Positions 33,601-48,600 are shown, counted from the stretch's first letter. The stretch: 64,000 nt of DNA from Henricia sp. BOLD:AAB3569 (GCA_037783545.1 JBBELK010001398.1:186001-250000); one strand, 5' to 3'. The notes: generated from the letters alone by a model not told the origin. Translations and numbers: made by a program.

Positions 33601-36600
33601 AAAACTGCATTATGCAGTTCCCGTCCTGAAGGGGTTAAAAATACCATGTGCACATCTTATGTGCATGTTAGCTTGACAGTTTTGTACAAGCTTTGAAAAA
33701 ATTTGATAAGGCTGAAAACTCTGGATGCTAGGATAGGGCGACAATTTGTGTGTAAAAAAGGTATATTAGGGCGACATGCTCAATAGGGCGACATTTTGGT
33801 GTCGCCCTAATATTTTTTTTGTTTTAAACCATTTTTTTAGGTCAAAAACCATTTTTATTAGGTCTAGAACTGTCTCTCTTAGGTCTGTAACCATTTTTGG
33901 AAGCTTTGGGTAAAAAAATAAGCTGTCATTTTAAGTGACTCTTGCCGAAATTTCAGTGGTCTCCAGGGAGAGTCTTCCTGAAATGTCGCCCTATTGCTGC
34001 ATCCAGAGTTCTTACAATAATTAAAATCATTACTGGAAAATGTGCAAAGTGAAACGGACATTTTGGGGAAAATATAACAACATTGCTGATCTGTTAATTT
34101 TGATTGCAGAATGTTCGTCCGGCACCACAAGAGGTACTCAACCAATCAATTTCTCTTTTTGTCACTAAGATTATTTTACTAACGTGTTGCATTCACGTTT
34201 TTCAGCACCATTCAAAACAGACTCCCTTGTCTCAATAGACCTATGACATAATGACGTCACGCAATGTTTACCGCGGTGCATTATGGGTGAAAAGTGGGAC
34301 GAAATCTAGTTTGCGTGCGTTGTATGCATAGCGCCTAGCGTATTATAGTCTAGTCAATTTACGATTTGACCTAGAACTAATTGCAATAAAAATGAATCTA
34401 GGCCGCAACATTCAAATAAACAACATATTAAAAATATAATTGTTTCTTTATAATTTGTTACTTTTCACCCATAATGCACCGCGGTAAACATTGCGTGACG
34501 TCATTACGTTTCAGGTCTATTGTGGGTTGACTTCAAGATTTAAAGATAGTATACATGATTGGTAAACTGTTACAAATAGTTTTATCCCCTGTGTGATTGA
34601 AGATATGCATGATTAAAACCAACCTGAGCAAAAACCAGCTCCGTACTTCGTCTAACATTTGAGAAAACAGTCAAAAATGGGTTTACAGTCATTTCGCCCC
34701 AAGACCACATCGCCCTGAACCACTTCGCCCTGAACCACGGCCTGTGCACGAGGTTGTTTTGGGGTGACGTGGCTTTTGGGCGAAGTAGTGTTTGGAAGAA
34801 GTGGTTTGGGGGCGAAATGGCACTTGGGCGAAGTGGTTCAGGGCGAAGTGGTCCAGGGCGCAATGGTTTTGGGGCAAATTGAATTTACGTCTCGCGAAAC
34901 AAAAAATAATTGTTTTGCTCATTTCTCAAAGACTCATTTCTCAAAGCCGTCATCATGTATATATCGTGTAAGTTTTGTGTAAATCTATGAATATTTCTGA
35001 TTCTTCGAGAAACCAATCATGTATTCTACCTTTAACACATAGTTGTATTGAAAACTGAACTTCAATTAATGGGGAATCACGAAAGTTATAAAATTAACAC
35101 CGTCCACTTCGTTCATACTAAGTTGACATATCTGTTAAGAGATCTGTTATACTGAGATGATGTGTAACAGGAGCTGTTGAACTAACATGAGACGTAACAC
35201 TAACACTTACTGATTCGGTTAACAAATTTGTTACACTAACACGTAACAATAACATGTAACACGCACAGAATTTTGACCTCACCCTGATCACCCATTATAA
35301 CGCTGGAGTTGGCATACACATTCTCACAGCCCAATTTTTGCCGTCACTTTTTTGCATATTTGTCGTCTGTTTTTTAAATTTTTTTACGAATGCACTTACG
35401 AATGTTACGAATGTCTTACCAACGTTGCCAATGCCTTGCCATTTTCTTACGAATATTTGATGACGCGGCCGCGATTGGTATAAATAGCGGAGCGAATCTG
35501 CCTCTGGCTCATTGTTCGTTTGACTTTGGAAAAAAAACAGCAACACCACATTCGTAAGGAAGGGGACCCGGCGAAAGTTACAAACGCCTTACAAATGCCT
35601 TTACGAACGTTGCCAACGCTTACGCACGCTTTACCAACGTTACCAATGGCTTACCAATGCTTACGAAAATCGAAGGCGAATGACCGTCTTCACAACATTC
35701 GCTGAAATTTAGGAAGCGCTTCCTAAATTGACCGATCTTCGTAAGGAGGTGGAGAATGACTTGTGAACGTTCTGAATTTGTTAACAACGCTTACGAAGAC
35801 ACGGCGAATGTTGCGAAGTTTGAGCGATTGTCAAATATTTCCATTCGTAAGCACATTCGCTAGCATATTCGCCACAGTGTGAGAGCAGCATAAGTTATCT
35901 CTTCAGAACAACTTAAACTTATTTCTTTTATTTTGAGACCAGACAAAGGTATTTCCTCGAAAATGTAGTCTGTGTTGCCAAAATCCCCCTTTACTGTGGA
36001 AAGACCCAATTGCAGGTCGGAGGTTTTAAACATAACCGTCGACCTTGCTGCGACTGATTTTGCTCTGGCTTCTGCGACCAGCTTCTGTGACCAGTCTTTC
36101 TATGATTTTCCCGCGATTCCAACATTTTTCTGTCACATCCAGGGCCCAATTTCTTAAAACATGTTAGCACCCGATTTTTGATTAAGCAGCACTCTCTCTA
36201 TTTCATAAAACTGTTTAAGCACTAGCAAACCAAACGGCATGCTATCCTACAGATTTTTTGCCATCTTTTTTCTTCGCCATTCTCGGCAAAATTCGAGACA
36301 CATTTTCCAACAGATACACAACTTTGAGCTGTTGTTGAAATATTCCAGTCTGCGACAGCCAAGGGTCTTCTGTCTTAGTGATAATCATCCCAAAATGGAA
36401 ACATAACCGATGATGGTATTTGAAAATTTTTACGTTTACTTATGAAAGCAGACGATAAACGCGTTCGAACAAAACAGACGACAGCGTTCCGTGCGCACTC
36501 TCTTTGCGCGCTTAGAACAACAAGCTTTATGAAATACGCCCTTGCTTGAGCGAATATTCCTGCTATGCTTAATCCAAATTTTTGATTTAGCGTAACATGT

Positions 36601-39600
36601 TTTATGAAATTGGTCCCTGGTCGTAATCTGGTCGCAGGTCCGGTGTGACTGGGACTTTACAGAACATGTTACAGGGGTGATTGGTTCACTTCATAGTTTT
36701 AACCAAATTGCATTTCATCTTTTTATATTACTAAAATGATCTGCTAAAATCAGATGCATGCAATGTACCGTATCACATCTTCCATTTGTTTTCTTCACGC
36801 AGTTGGAAGATGGAGCTTCAACCAACCGCTTACCCCGGCCAACCTCGGCTAAGGGACAGCGTCGGCGTCCCACACAGGGCAGTGACGGTAAGCTGTTTAG
36901 ACAAAATAAAATGCCTATTTAATCAAATTTCACTGAGAAGATCTAGCTATAAACTGGTCCTAAACACAGATCAAAAGTTCATAGGTTCTCGCATTACAAT
37001 CCCGACACATGTTGAGAATTTCAACCCACTGAAAATAGATTTAAGCCTAGTTCTCACTTTCATGGTTTGTGGTGCCGGAAGCCCACTGTTTTTATCCGTG
37101 ATATCGCTGAAAAATCCATAGACATGACCATGGTGTTCTTAGATAACCCATATCACCCATGGCCATAACGCGCCAATCTTACCACGGTTCAAAACTGTAG
37201 CAAGACGGGGCTCGAACCGTGAGTGAGAACTAGGTTTTATACGTCCTCGAACTAAAAAGAAAATAATTTGTCGCTTGTAAGTTCCTCCATCTTAATTTTG
37301 GACAGAGGAATGTTTGTCTTTGCTCATTAATTGTGTATTATTTGTGCACCTGAGAAGTGCACACTATCGGAGAAAAAGCTGGTTTTTTTCCAACTTTTTC
37401 ACGGTTCTACAAAGTGTAGGGAAGCCGGGTTGAGGGCAGCGTATGACTTTACATACGCTGTAAAATGTTGACATCTCAAGGTACTGACAGAAAAATGTTG
37501 ATGAGTAGTATTTCGGGGGAGTGAGGTTGTCTTGAAAAATACTACGCTCTGTAGAACTGTGAAAATGTTGACAACTGTAGACGCCCCCTAACATTATTCC
37601 ACTTACATGTTTCTCAAGACCTCTTTAAAATGAAAGTGCACTTTCTTAATACAAAGCCTTGTTGGCCTCCATTATTTTTGTGTTATGCCGTGCCCTGTTT
37701 GGTTTCTGTTTTTGAATTTGAAGTTGGTTGATTGGTTTGAACAACTTTTATTGAAATGAACACTGAACTTTAACCATCACACAGTTTGCTGCACTTTGAG
37801 TTTTGGGATGTTTCAAAATGACATGAAATATCTGTCAACCAGAGTTTCAAAATTCCAGGTGACCTGAAATAACCATCTCTACAGATTTTGAACCAGTGTA
37901 CACCATACCTTTTGAGAAGTTGCAATGTTATACTGACCATTTACAAAAGAAACTTATCAAGATATTGTTCTTTTCATTTTGTATGCATCTAAACACCTCA
38001 ACAAAAGTAAGTTCCCCCCTAAATAATTACTTATATCTCCCAAAGTAAATTTCTGAATTACACGAAACTTTGTGTGAATAATTAGTGCAGTGCATGGAAC
38101 GTGCATTTCAAATGGTGGGTCTCTACCTAATGTTATGCATGAATAAGCAGCGTTTAAAGGTGAAAGTGACACTTTTCAAAAATTGCAAAATGCAGTCAAC
38201 AATTCCCTAATTCTTTTCACACATGACAAGTACAGTTTTGGTCCTCATCAGTATCTCGTGGTGTTCCTGCACCGTTAAGCTTAGGAAAATGCCACGCATG
38301 TCCATTCAAGACAGGGCCATTGCCATGGGCCTGCTAGAGACCCGTACACCTGTAAAACAAGTAGCCCGTAGGATGGAGTCAGTCCAAATGCAATAAGAAA
38401 ATTGCTTTCAAAATTTGAATTGATTGGAGCTGTCGCAGACTTGCCAAGAACTGGTCGACCAAACGTTACTATCCCTGCAGACGATCACTTTATGACAATG
38501 CACGTCCACACAGGGCAAGAGTGGTCAATGAGCTTTTAGAGATTCAAGAAAATGACCGGATGATATGGCCAGCAAACTCCCCAGATCTCAATCCCATAGA
38601 ACATTTGTGGGATCAACTGAAGCGGTCATTTGATCGGAGAACTGAGTATCGAAAAACACTTCAGGACTTTCCCCTGATACTGCACGAGTAGACTCTACCC
38701 TTCCGCAGCGATGGATCACCACTCTCATTAACACAATATGCGTGATCGATGTCATCAGGTGTTACAAAATCACGGTGGTTACACAAAGTACTGAGGACCA
38801 AAACTGTACTTGTCATGTGTGAAAATAATTGGGGAATAATTTGTTGACTGCATTTTGCAATTTTTAAAAAAGTGTACATTTCACCTTTAAATGCTGCTCA
38901 TTCATGCATAACATTAGGTAGAGACCCACCATTTGAAATGCACGTTCCATGCATTGCACTAATTATTCACACAAAGTTTCGTGTAATTCAGAAATTTACT
39001 TTGGGAGATATAAGCAATTATTTAGGGGGGAAACTTACTTTTGTTGAGGTGTTTATGTTAAAACGTTTATGACTGATGACAACTATTCATCAATGTCAAA
39101 TTCTCCTATTGGTAACCCGAAATTTAGCATGACATGCTTGAGTGCCTCTCTGTTTGTGAACTGCCCAATTTGACCTTTCTGCTGAAAATAGAAGACAAAA
39201 TCTTGATAAGGGAAAACACACAAATCTATTTGCTGTATCGGCGGTTCTGTTAGCGGTACCGCCTGCAAGAAGGTAGAAAGATTGTGGTTTCTCCCTTCGT
39301 GCAGGCGGTACCGCTAAAATAAAACGCCAGAACCGACAGGATTTGTGTGTCTTCCCTAAGTTTCTTTTGGTTTTCAGTATATAAAGTACTTTTTAGCAGG
39401 GTCACTAATGCATAGTTCCGACCTGTCAATCAACCGAACCCGCCGACCAATCACAACAGAGCTAGCAGATATCACTGACATAGGTCAAAGTGCATTGTCT
39501 CACAACAACATGATCACGCGATATGTTCTGCCGGCCCCATACAATTTGTACAGTGTTGTATGCGATGATCCGGGTGAATTTTTGGTTTCAATGCCGGTTG

Positions 39601-42600
39601 TTTCGTTGTTCAAAAGGTACGAAAGCACGTATGTCATGATATGACATCCCTGTATTACTGGCCCTTAACTCAGTGTGTTCTAAGATAACTGTCGACCCTG
39701 AAACATGAATGCCTTTGAGTTTTCTCCAATGAATCTGTGCTTTCCGTTGAAAGTCCCATTGCTTTGTGCGTTGCGTGTCGCCATTTTGACGATAGCGTGT
39801 GAGCCATAGCAACAATATCCACGGGGGCGGGGCTAACTAGGCAAACTCGGAACTATGCATTGTTTCAGTTAATGGATATCAAAGTGACAAATCAGCAAAT
39901 GTGGTGTTACGTACCAGTACGCATGGAGTATCGTCAGTTGACGCAAAAAGCATTACGTGAAGGATACACAACGATTCCAAAATAAATTTTTGGGTACATA
40001 TAAGCTTGGTAAATGGTAAATGCCCAACACACAAAGACATTTCATGAAACATGTACTCACAATAAGTTAGGGATATTGGTACATTGTGGTTTTTTTTCTT
40101 TCTTCAAATGACTGTTTTCACCTATTCCTGTGACAAGGTGTGTCTGTCATGCAGATACAATTGTCTAATCATATACAGAATCATTCAAGCGGAATGCATA
40201 CCCTCAATAAAATATCTGCATACACCTCGAATATCCCTAACATATTGTGAGTAGTGTATTCCTGAGCAGCCTGTTAAATATATTTAATTTGAAATTTCAT
40301 GTTATTTTGAAACACCCAGTTTTAGCCCCTCCCCCATTCCCCTTAACCCCACCCACTCACCACCACCCTCAACCCAGCATGACTAACACACCATGACACT
40401 GGTTTTTCTTACCCATAATGCTCTAACTACAGACTCCGAGGGTGAGGAAGGTATGTTGCCGTGGTTTTTTGCATATTCAATTTTTGCTTTGAATATTCAT
40501 TAGTCTGTGGTAGAGAGTTGTCATCGTAGAATTACTCAGTTCGCTGTCGCTTTGTATCTGTACTATTTTCATATTTCTTTCAGAATTTTGGATTTCAATT
40601 TATTTTTAGCCTTGCTAAAATCTTTACAATTTACTTTAAAGATAGTATCCATGATTGGTAAACTCTTACAAATAATTTTATCTACCTGTGTGATTGAAGA
40701 TATTCATGATAAAAACCAACCTAAGCAAAAACCAGCTACGTACTTCGTCTAACTTTTGAGAAAACAGTCAAAAAAGGGTTTTTTATTTATTTTTTATTTT
40801 ATTTATTTACCACATCCAACAGCGGAAGAACCGGCAATTACAGGAATGGGATCAATTAACATAGATATTCGAATAACTATCAACTTCTAAGTTGAATTAG
40901 AAACTGCCAGAGACACCGGGGAATCCCTCCCCTTGCTCTTCATGAAAGAATGCTCTGGGATCTTTAAAGTGCGTTACATGTAACACATGGACCAACGGCT
41001 TTACATCCCTTCCGAAGGACGGAACAAATGTGATTAAGTGCCTTGCTCAAGAGCACAAGTGCCACAACCCGTCACGGCCCGGATTCAAACCCACATTCTA
41101 GTACTGGCACAAGAACTTGAGTTCGACGCGCTAGACCGCTCGGCCATAACACCCCATAACAGCCACTTCACCCTGAACCACGGCCTGCATGTGCACGAGG
41201 TTGTTTTGGGGTAAAGTGGCTTTTGGGCTTAGTAGTGTTTGGACGAAGTGGTTTGGGGGTGAAATGGCACTTGGGCGAAGTGGTTCAGGGCGAAATGGTT
41301 GTGGCGAATTGATTTTACGTCTCGCGAGACGAAAAACAATTGTTTTGCTAATTTCTTGAAGAATATAGCACTTCAGACAAAACCATTTCAGGGAAGGTTT
41401 TCTGCCGTCATCATGTTTATATCGTGTAAGTTATGTGTAAATCTGTGAACAATTCTGATTCTTTGACATACCAATCATGTGTACTGCCTTTAAGTACGGG
41501 AATCGAAATGACCACCAGACTGAGTCAATTTATTTTAAAGGTAGTATACATCATTGGTAATCTCGAAAATCAGAAATGTTCACAGATTTACGCCCAACTT
41601 ACACAATACAAACATGATGACCGTAGAAAACTTAACCTGAAATGGTTTTGTCTGAAGTGCTATAGTCTTTGAGAAATGTGTAAAACAATTAGTTTTCGTC
41701 TCATGAGACAAAAATTCAATTCGCCCCAAAACCATTTCGCCCCAAACCACTTCGCCCGAGTTCCATTTCGCCCCAAATAACTTCGTCCAAACACTACATC
41801 GCCCAAATGCCACTTCGCCCCAAAACTACTTCGTGCACAGGCTGTGGTTCAGGGCAAAATGGTTCAGGGCGAAGTGGTTTTGGGGGTGAAATAACTGCAA
41901 ACCATTTTTTGACAGTTTTCTCAAAAGTTAGATGAAGTACGGAGCTGGTTTTTGCTCAGGTTGGTTTTAATCATGCATATCTTCAATCACACGGGGGGAT
42001 AAAACTATTTGTAACAGTTTACCAATCATGTATACTATCTTTAAATGGCCCCTTATTTAGGATTTTTATCAATGAAATATATGCTTTAAAACCACTTTAC
42101 TCAGTTAAAGTCATAAAAATCCTATTTGGAGCTTGCTTTGGGGGTTAAAACAAAGGTTTTTAGTTTTTATGCTAATGAAATATGCATATTCATGACCAAG
42201 GTCACGACGTCACAAGAGGCAAACACAGGAAAATCACATTGAACTGTGCACAAAAGATTCCACTTTTTTCTCAATTTTCCTGGAACTTTTGTAATCCATG
42301 GCTGTTTGAGTTTGTTTTACATGTTGCCTGCTGTAAGCCATGACAAAACTGGGGGTAGAAACTGCAGCATTTTGCCACAAGTCCAACTTGAAGTCTTATG
42401 TTTTTTCTTAACTTTTCCCTTCTGTCTTCCTTATGTGATGCACTCAAAACAGCGCCCTCTGTCTGTGATTTATTGCAATGAAATCTTCAAAGTTGAAAAA
42501 TGCCACCTTTTATTGATTTTACATCCAAACGAACAATAGTATGTCTTGCTGAACAAGTAATCCGGCATTATGAAGCAAAGCTTAGGCACAAAGTTGTTTA

Positions 42601-45600
42601 GGATGTCACAGGCCCTTTAAGAGTAGCTTTACATTGAACTTGTTCACTTGTAAATTTTATGCGCGTTGCTTTAAAAGAAAGCGGCATGGAGAGAATTTAA
42701 AGTGAAATGAAGCACTGAAACTCACAGAATCACAAAAACACTTTCCGCCGAGTTGATTCTGAGGTTTTCAGTGCGTTGTTTCACTCCAAATTCCTTTCGT
42801 GCCACGTTTTTGAAAAAGAAAAAAAAACACGTCAAATTTACGCGCAAAAAAGCTCAGTGTAAATTCATAAAAATCTCTTTGGTTTATTGAAACCTTTTGA
42901 GTCACTAGCCATGTGGTCTGGTAATTTTGAACCCAAATTCAAGCCCTGGTTGCCTAGTCAAAAGTTATAATGCTTCCTGCGCAAAAATCATCATTTAGTA
43001 AACTTTTTGTATAAAAACTGTCTGATCTTTTGCGACAAATTGGTTTGTTATCAATTTTTTATGAAATGATTGCATTTTTCCAAATTGTCAAGCTGAATTT
43101 TTAAAATTTCTGCAGCCACAGTTTTTGGGTCATTCATATTTAAAATATATCTGTAAAAATATTTTAATAATAAATGTTAACATTTTTCTACAAAGCAATT
43201 AAATATTTTGACAAAAAAATCTTATGACAAACGAACGTAGTTGAAAAAATGTAGATGAGAGGCATTTACATGTAAACTCCTCAAAAAATGTTCGGAAAGT
43301 CAAGTTTGACTGACGATTTCACTCTTGTTGCAAAATAATTTTCCTTGAATTTTATATCATTAAAAAGCCCTGTTATTCCTCTTTACGATGATGTGTCATT
43401 TGTTATGATTAAGCAATCTGGGGATGTGCAGCACAGCTGAATACGGGGGCGGGTGTAAAGTGAAATGTCACAAAATGCATTGCTATTGTCAAAAAGTGCA
43501 TTGACACATTCCCATCCTCCAAGCAAAAGGGGAATGCACTGCATGACAATAGCAGTGAATTTTGTGACATTTCACTTTCCACCCACCCCTGTATTCCGCT
43601 ATACTGCACATCCCCCAATTGATTAATCATAACAAATGACACATCACTGTAAAGAGGAATAACAGGGCTTTCCAATGATACCAAATTCAAGGGAAATGAT
43701 TTAGTAACAAGAGAGAAATCGTCAGTCAAACGTGACTTTCCGAACTTTTTTGAGGAGTTTAGTTGCATGTATGGTTTGTCCATGGTAGGCGGTCCAATTC
43801 TGTTTGCAATTCATCTTTCTAAATAGATGCGGATATCATTTCAAAAAAATTACAAAATTATTAAAGAAAGGGACATCACTTGCAAAGGGTTGCCTAACTC
43901 TGTACGCTTCATGTAAGTTGCCATCTTTTGCAGTTCGGCGCTCAGACTTGAGAGGGCGCGAGTCAGGTCACAGCGGATTTACGCACTTGCATGTACCGTA
44001 GTTATAGTTTGCATGCATGGGTGCATGGGTACGTAGTTTCAATGTGTGTGTGTGTGTGTAGATCTAGATATTAGCTCACATTTTTAGCTCAGAAATTGTT
44101 TAAATTTTTTTCAAAATGAATGATGCCTCTACAATATGCACACTTTCTGAGGCCAACTTGGCCAGCATGCTATATACTGTTAAATTTTCTAAGGCTTGTA
44201 TTTACAGATAACCAATACACATTTGGAACAAAGTTTGTCGTGGTGCCCCTCCGGTTGGCCTCGGTGCCCCTCCGGTTGGCCTCGGTGCCCCTCCGGTTGG
44301 CCTCGGTGCCCCTCCGGTTGGCCTCGGTGCCCCTCCGGTTGGCCTCGGTGCCCCTCCGGTTGGCCTCGGTGCCCCTCCGGTTGGCCTAGGTGCCCCTCCG
44401 GTTGGCCTCGGTGCCCCTCCGGTTGGCCTCGGTGCCCCTCCGGTTGGCCTCGGTGCCCCTCCGGTTGGCCTAGGTGCCCCTCCGGTTGGCCTCGGTGCTC
44501 TTTTAAAATCAAGGCTGGAGTGACCTGGGGCGGTATTCACAAAACGACTTAAGTCGTGAAATTTAAGCGCCCCGCTTAAATTCTAGACTTAAGTCAAATC
44601 ATAAAGTTAAGTGGTATTCACAGCGCGTTTTCTTTTAGTGGCCCGCTTATTTTTGAGACTTAAACTTAAGTGTGGTCTGACCTGTCTTAAGTGCATTTAA
44701 CGCTGGGTCAACCGTCTGCAATTGCAGTGTTTTTCTGTGTGTTATCGAAAAACGGCTGTATGATTGATTAGAGAACGCCTAAACAATTTAGACATTGGGA
44801 GATTACAACAGATTTCAATTTTTATTCTTAATGACCTTAAAAATGCCTTCGTTTTCCGTCTTTGTTCGCCACTGACCATTGACTACTGCATAGCACAACG
44901 TACGTCGTCTACTTGTGGTACATATGTGCGCGTATAATGCACGCGCGTAGTAATCGAATGTTTTTTAAATGTCCGCGCGTGGTCTGCGCTGTTTTGATTG
45001 CAGAGACTTTATGACGTGACAGAGTAAATCTTGCACTGATTGATTAAGTACACCACTAAGGTAAGCGGGGCGCTTAAATCTTTTGTGAATACGAAGTTGA
45101 GTGCCCCACTTATCTTAGCGGGGTGCTTAGATTTAAGACAGACTTAAGTATCCCGCTTAGATTGAGTTTTGTGAATACCGCCCCAGTGCCTAGGGTGAAT
45201 TCACACAGCCTTTTCGCACAGAAATTTGACGCACTTCGCTTTGACGTAAAGTGGAAATAGAGGAAATTTGGAGTGATCTGAAGCAGTGCACTGAAAACAC
45301 AAAATCAAATAGAGAGGAAAGTGTTTTTATGATTCTGTAATTTTCAGTGAGTCGTTCACTTCAAATTCCTTCCACACGCAAAAAGGCTCACTTTATCCAC
45401 CCTCGTTTTCATAACGTTGAGCCCTAATTTTATGCTTGTTTGATTTTTGTTTTTTTCATTGTTTGTCTTTGTGCAGATGTTGATGGGAACGTAAGGCACA
45501 CACAGCATGACAGGGATGACATGGTAAATGGTAGCGACTCACTGCCCCAACAGGTTCAAGCAAGGTATGTCAAAATTGGCGACACGGCGCCGAGAAATTC

Positions 45601-48600
45601 TGAACCATTCCCGAAAAAAGTCCAAGTTTTGCAGTCACAGTAGGGGATATTTCTTTAATTGTGAGGTGTTATGGCCTAGTGGTATAGACCAATCCGGTAA
45701 CTAAGGTCTCCTTCCCTGTATATCCGCCATAGCTGAGGGCGTCCAGTGCATGGGCTGTGCGTTTTGTGTTGCTGTTAGAACGAAAAGCGCTCATCCATTA
45801 CCAACGCTGTAGGACTCGAGTCCGGATTCGGACTCGGGTCCCGATTTTCACGGACTCGGACTCGGGCGGTAAGGACTCGGATATTTGGGCCGAGTCCAGT
45901 GAAAAAAATAAATATGCAATATTTGACAAAAAGTACATTATACAGGCGCCGAAAATTATTTGAAGTGTCTATTGTAATTTATTTTGAAATAAAATTCTGA
46001 GAATGTAAAATGAATCATTTCTACCGTTTAAAATAATTTTGAGCACTCGAAATGTATCTCACCTCCCAAAGAAACATTTTTCTCGGCCTAAAGCAAACTT
46101 AGGAGCTGCCAAAGATCACAGGCACGATCATTGACACTTGCACTTGAAATAAGGACTCAGGACTCGGACTCGGACTCGGCCTGCTGAGGACTCGGATGTT
46201 TGCTGGACTCGGACTCGGACACCAAGGACTCGGACTCGGAAAGTGGGGACCCGACTACAGCCCTGTCCATTACATGCACGAACGCGCCCGGCCCCCTCGG
46301 CGTGCACGCGACGCGCCTCCTTCGCGTACACGCGACGCACCCGCCTTCGCGTACACAACCCTACATACAAAGACGCATAACTTGTTCGAAGTAAAGAAAT
46401 GCAGCTTCAGCAACAGCACAAACATTCAGTGGAAGCCCCCAGCTTTGGCGGATGTACAGGGAAGGAGACCTTAGTTACCGGATTGGTGTATAGGAAAGCC
46501 CCAGTCACACTGGGGATGAGACAAATTACAACGGGTCCCGCAACAAGTCTTTTGTGGTCTTGGATAGTCTTATGTTAGTCGCAAGACCAAAATCAGTCAC
46601 ACGGAGGTTTGCAAACCTGGCCTCAACCAAAATGGTTGTAGCCATTCTTGAGCAGGTCTTCAGTGGTCGTGCGATGGTGCGACAAGTCTTAGGTGGTCTT
46701 GCTGATCATGGGATTCTCCCGTCTTCCACAGCCACACGATGTCCTACGACTACTCACATCTAGTTGCGTGACTAAGCGTCACCAGTCACACGACTAGTCA
46801 TGCTTAGTCGTGCAACTGGTTTTTGACACTCGTACATAGTCTTGCAATTAGTTGTGCTATCAGGTCTTACAGTGTGACTGTTAGGCTGACATTACAGAAA
46901 GTACCAATGAAGGGGCCAAGATCGGCCAAAACCGCACAACTTTTTACAGATTCGTGGAATAAGAGTGTAACATATCTAAGGAAGAATGTTGGTAAACTAG
47001 CCTGATGAAATTTTAGCTACATATACATAGATGCATCGATGCTTCAGAAAACCTTGAAAATCTATATATGGATTTTGTGTACAAGTGAATGGTGGGACTT
47101 TTTAAAAAAACTACCTTTGGTTGTCAATTTCCAGCATGAAATACCATTTTGGACAAAAAGAAATTTATGTGGTGTTTGTTACCATTGCTATCAACACTTT
47201 GAGTGAGGTTTTTCTTGTCAACTCATAAAAAACGAAATTGGGTCATTGCAAATGATACAATGGGCCTTTAAATCAATTTCAAATACATTAAACCAGATTG
47301 GAATGGGTATTTTTGTCCTTATAGTCGTAGGATGGCGCGGCCAAGCAGTGCAAGACCGGCGCCCCCTAGAGTCAAGAAGCAAGAGGCGGTTGACGATCCA
47401 GCAATGAGGTACCATTTAAACTAATTTGATTTTTTTGACTACCGAGTAAATTTGTACCAGAATAGGTCTTTATGGGGAATTTTAATTTTCAGGGGCAGGA
47501 ATGTTCAAAAATCAACTTTGTGTATTAAATTGAAATTATGCTAATGCCAAAAAAGAGAAGCATTTAATTTGTGTCTGTTTTCAATACTAGAGAGACCTTT
47601 TCCTCCAGGATTATATCTCTGTACAATGTCATTCATCTTCTCTCAAAACAAAAGAAATATCTTAAGATGGATCTAAGTAGATAACTTCAGCTAAAGAACT
47701 GCAACGAATAGTGCCACAACATACCTTCCTGAAAGCCCTGTGTGCAAATTTCCAATATACCGTATGTAACAAGGACACCAAAAAATCTCACAAAGTATGT
47801 GTCCTATGTTACATACGTTAAATAGGAAATTTGTACACAGGGTTTTCAGAAAGGTATGTTGTTGCACTATTTGTTGCTTAAGTTATCTCCTTAGATCTGT
47901 CTTAAGATATTTCTTTTGTTTTGAGAGAAGATAACTGGCTTTGCACAGAGTTATGATCCTGGTGAAAAAGTCTCTCCAGTATTGAAAACAGACTTATTTA
48001 TGAATGGGATTAAAAGTAGGTTTGGCCAGTCAATCCGTTTAAAACTGGCTAGAGTCCTCGGCGCTGATAATGGCCCTCGCCCGTCGGCTTGGGCCATTAT
48101 CAGCTTCCGGGTCCCTAGCTGGTTTTAAATATATGTTTAAGACTGGCCAATTATGCTGATGCCAAAAAGAGAATCATTTAATTTCTGGTGAGGAGTTTCC
48201 CATATAACAAGAAAAAGACACTAATTTTGTGACTTTTTTTATGTCTTTGTTGCATGGAAAACCTATACAAAGGGTTTTTTACAAAAGTATGTTGTCCCTT
48301 TTGTTATTGTTGTTGGGCTGAAGTTATCTCCTCAGAACAACGTAAAGATTTTTTTATATTCGTAGAAAAAGTTGCATCTTCAAATTATATAATTTAAATT
48401 CAAGTCACGCCATCTGTCCCAATCTATTTCAGGATCGGCAGTGGCAAGCAGGTTACCAATGTGATCGTTGACAACGGGCAAAACTCTGAAGATGAAGACG
48501 ACACATTTGTAGTCGAGGAGACACACCCTGTCATAGCTGACGAACCACAGGTTAGGATTACCAAGTTTTAGAAGCAGGAGAGTGCGACTCGGCTTGCATC

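Noticed and set aside
44189..44552. 107-118 codon ORFs of heptads such as APRPTGG or RCPSGWP.
   Set aside because: Produced by a 21-bp tandem repeat, open in several frames on both strands; located in a TRAF3IP1 intron.
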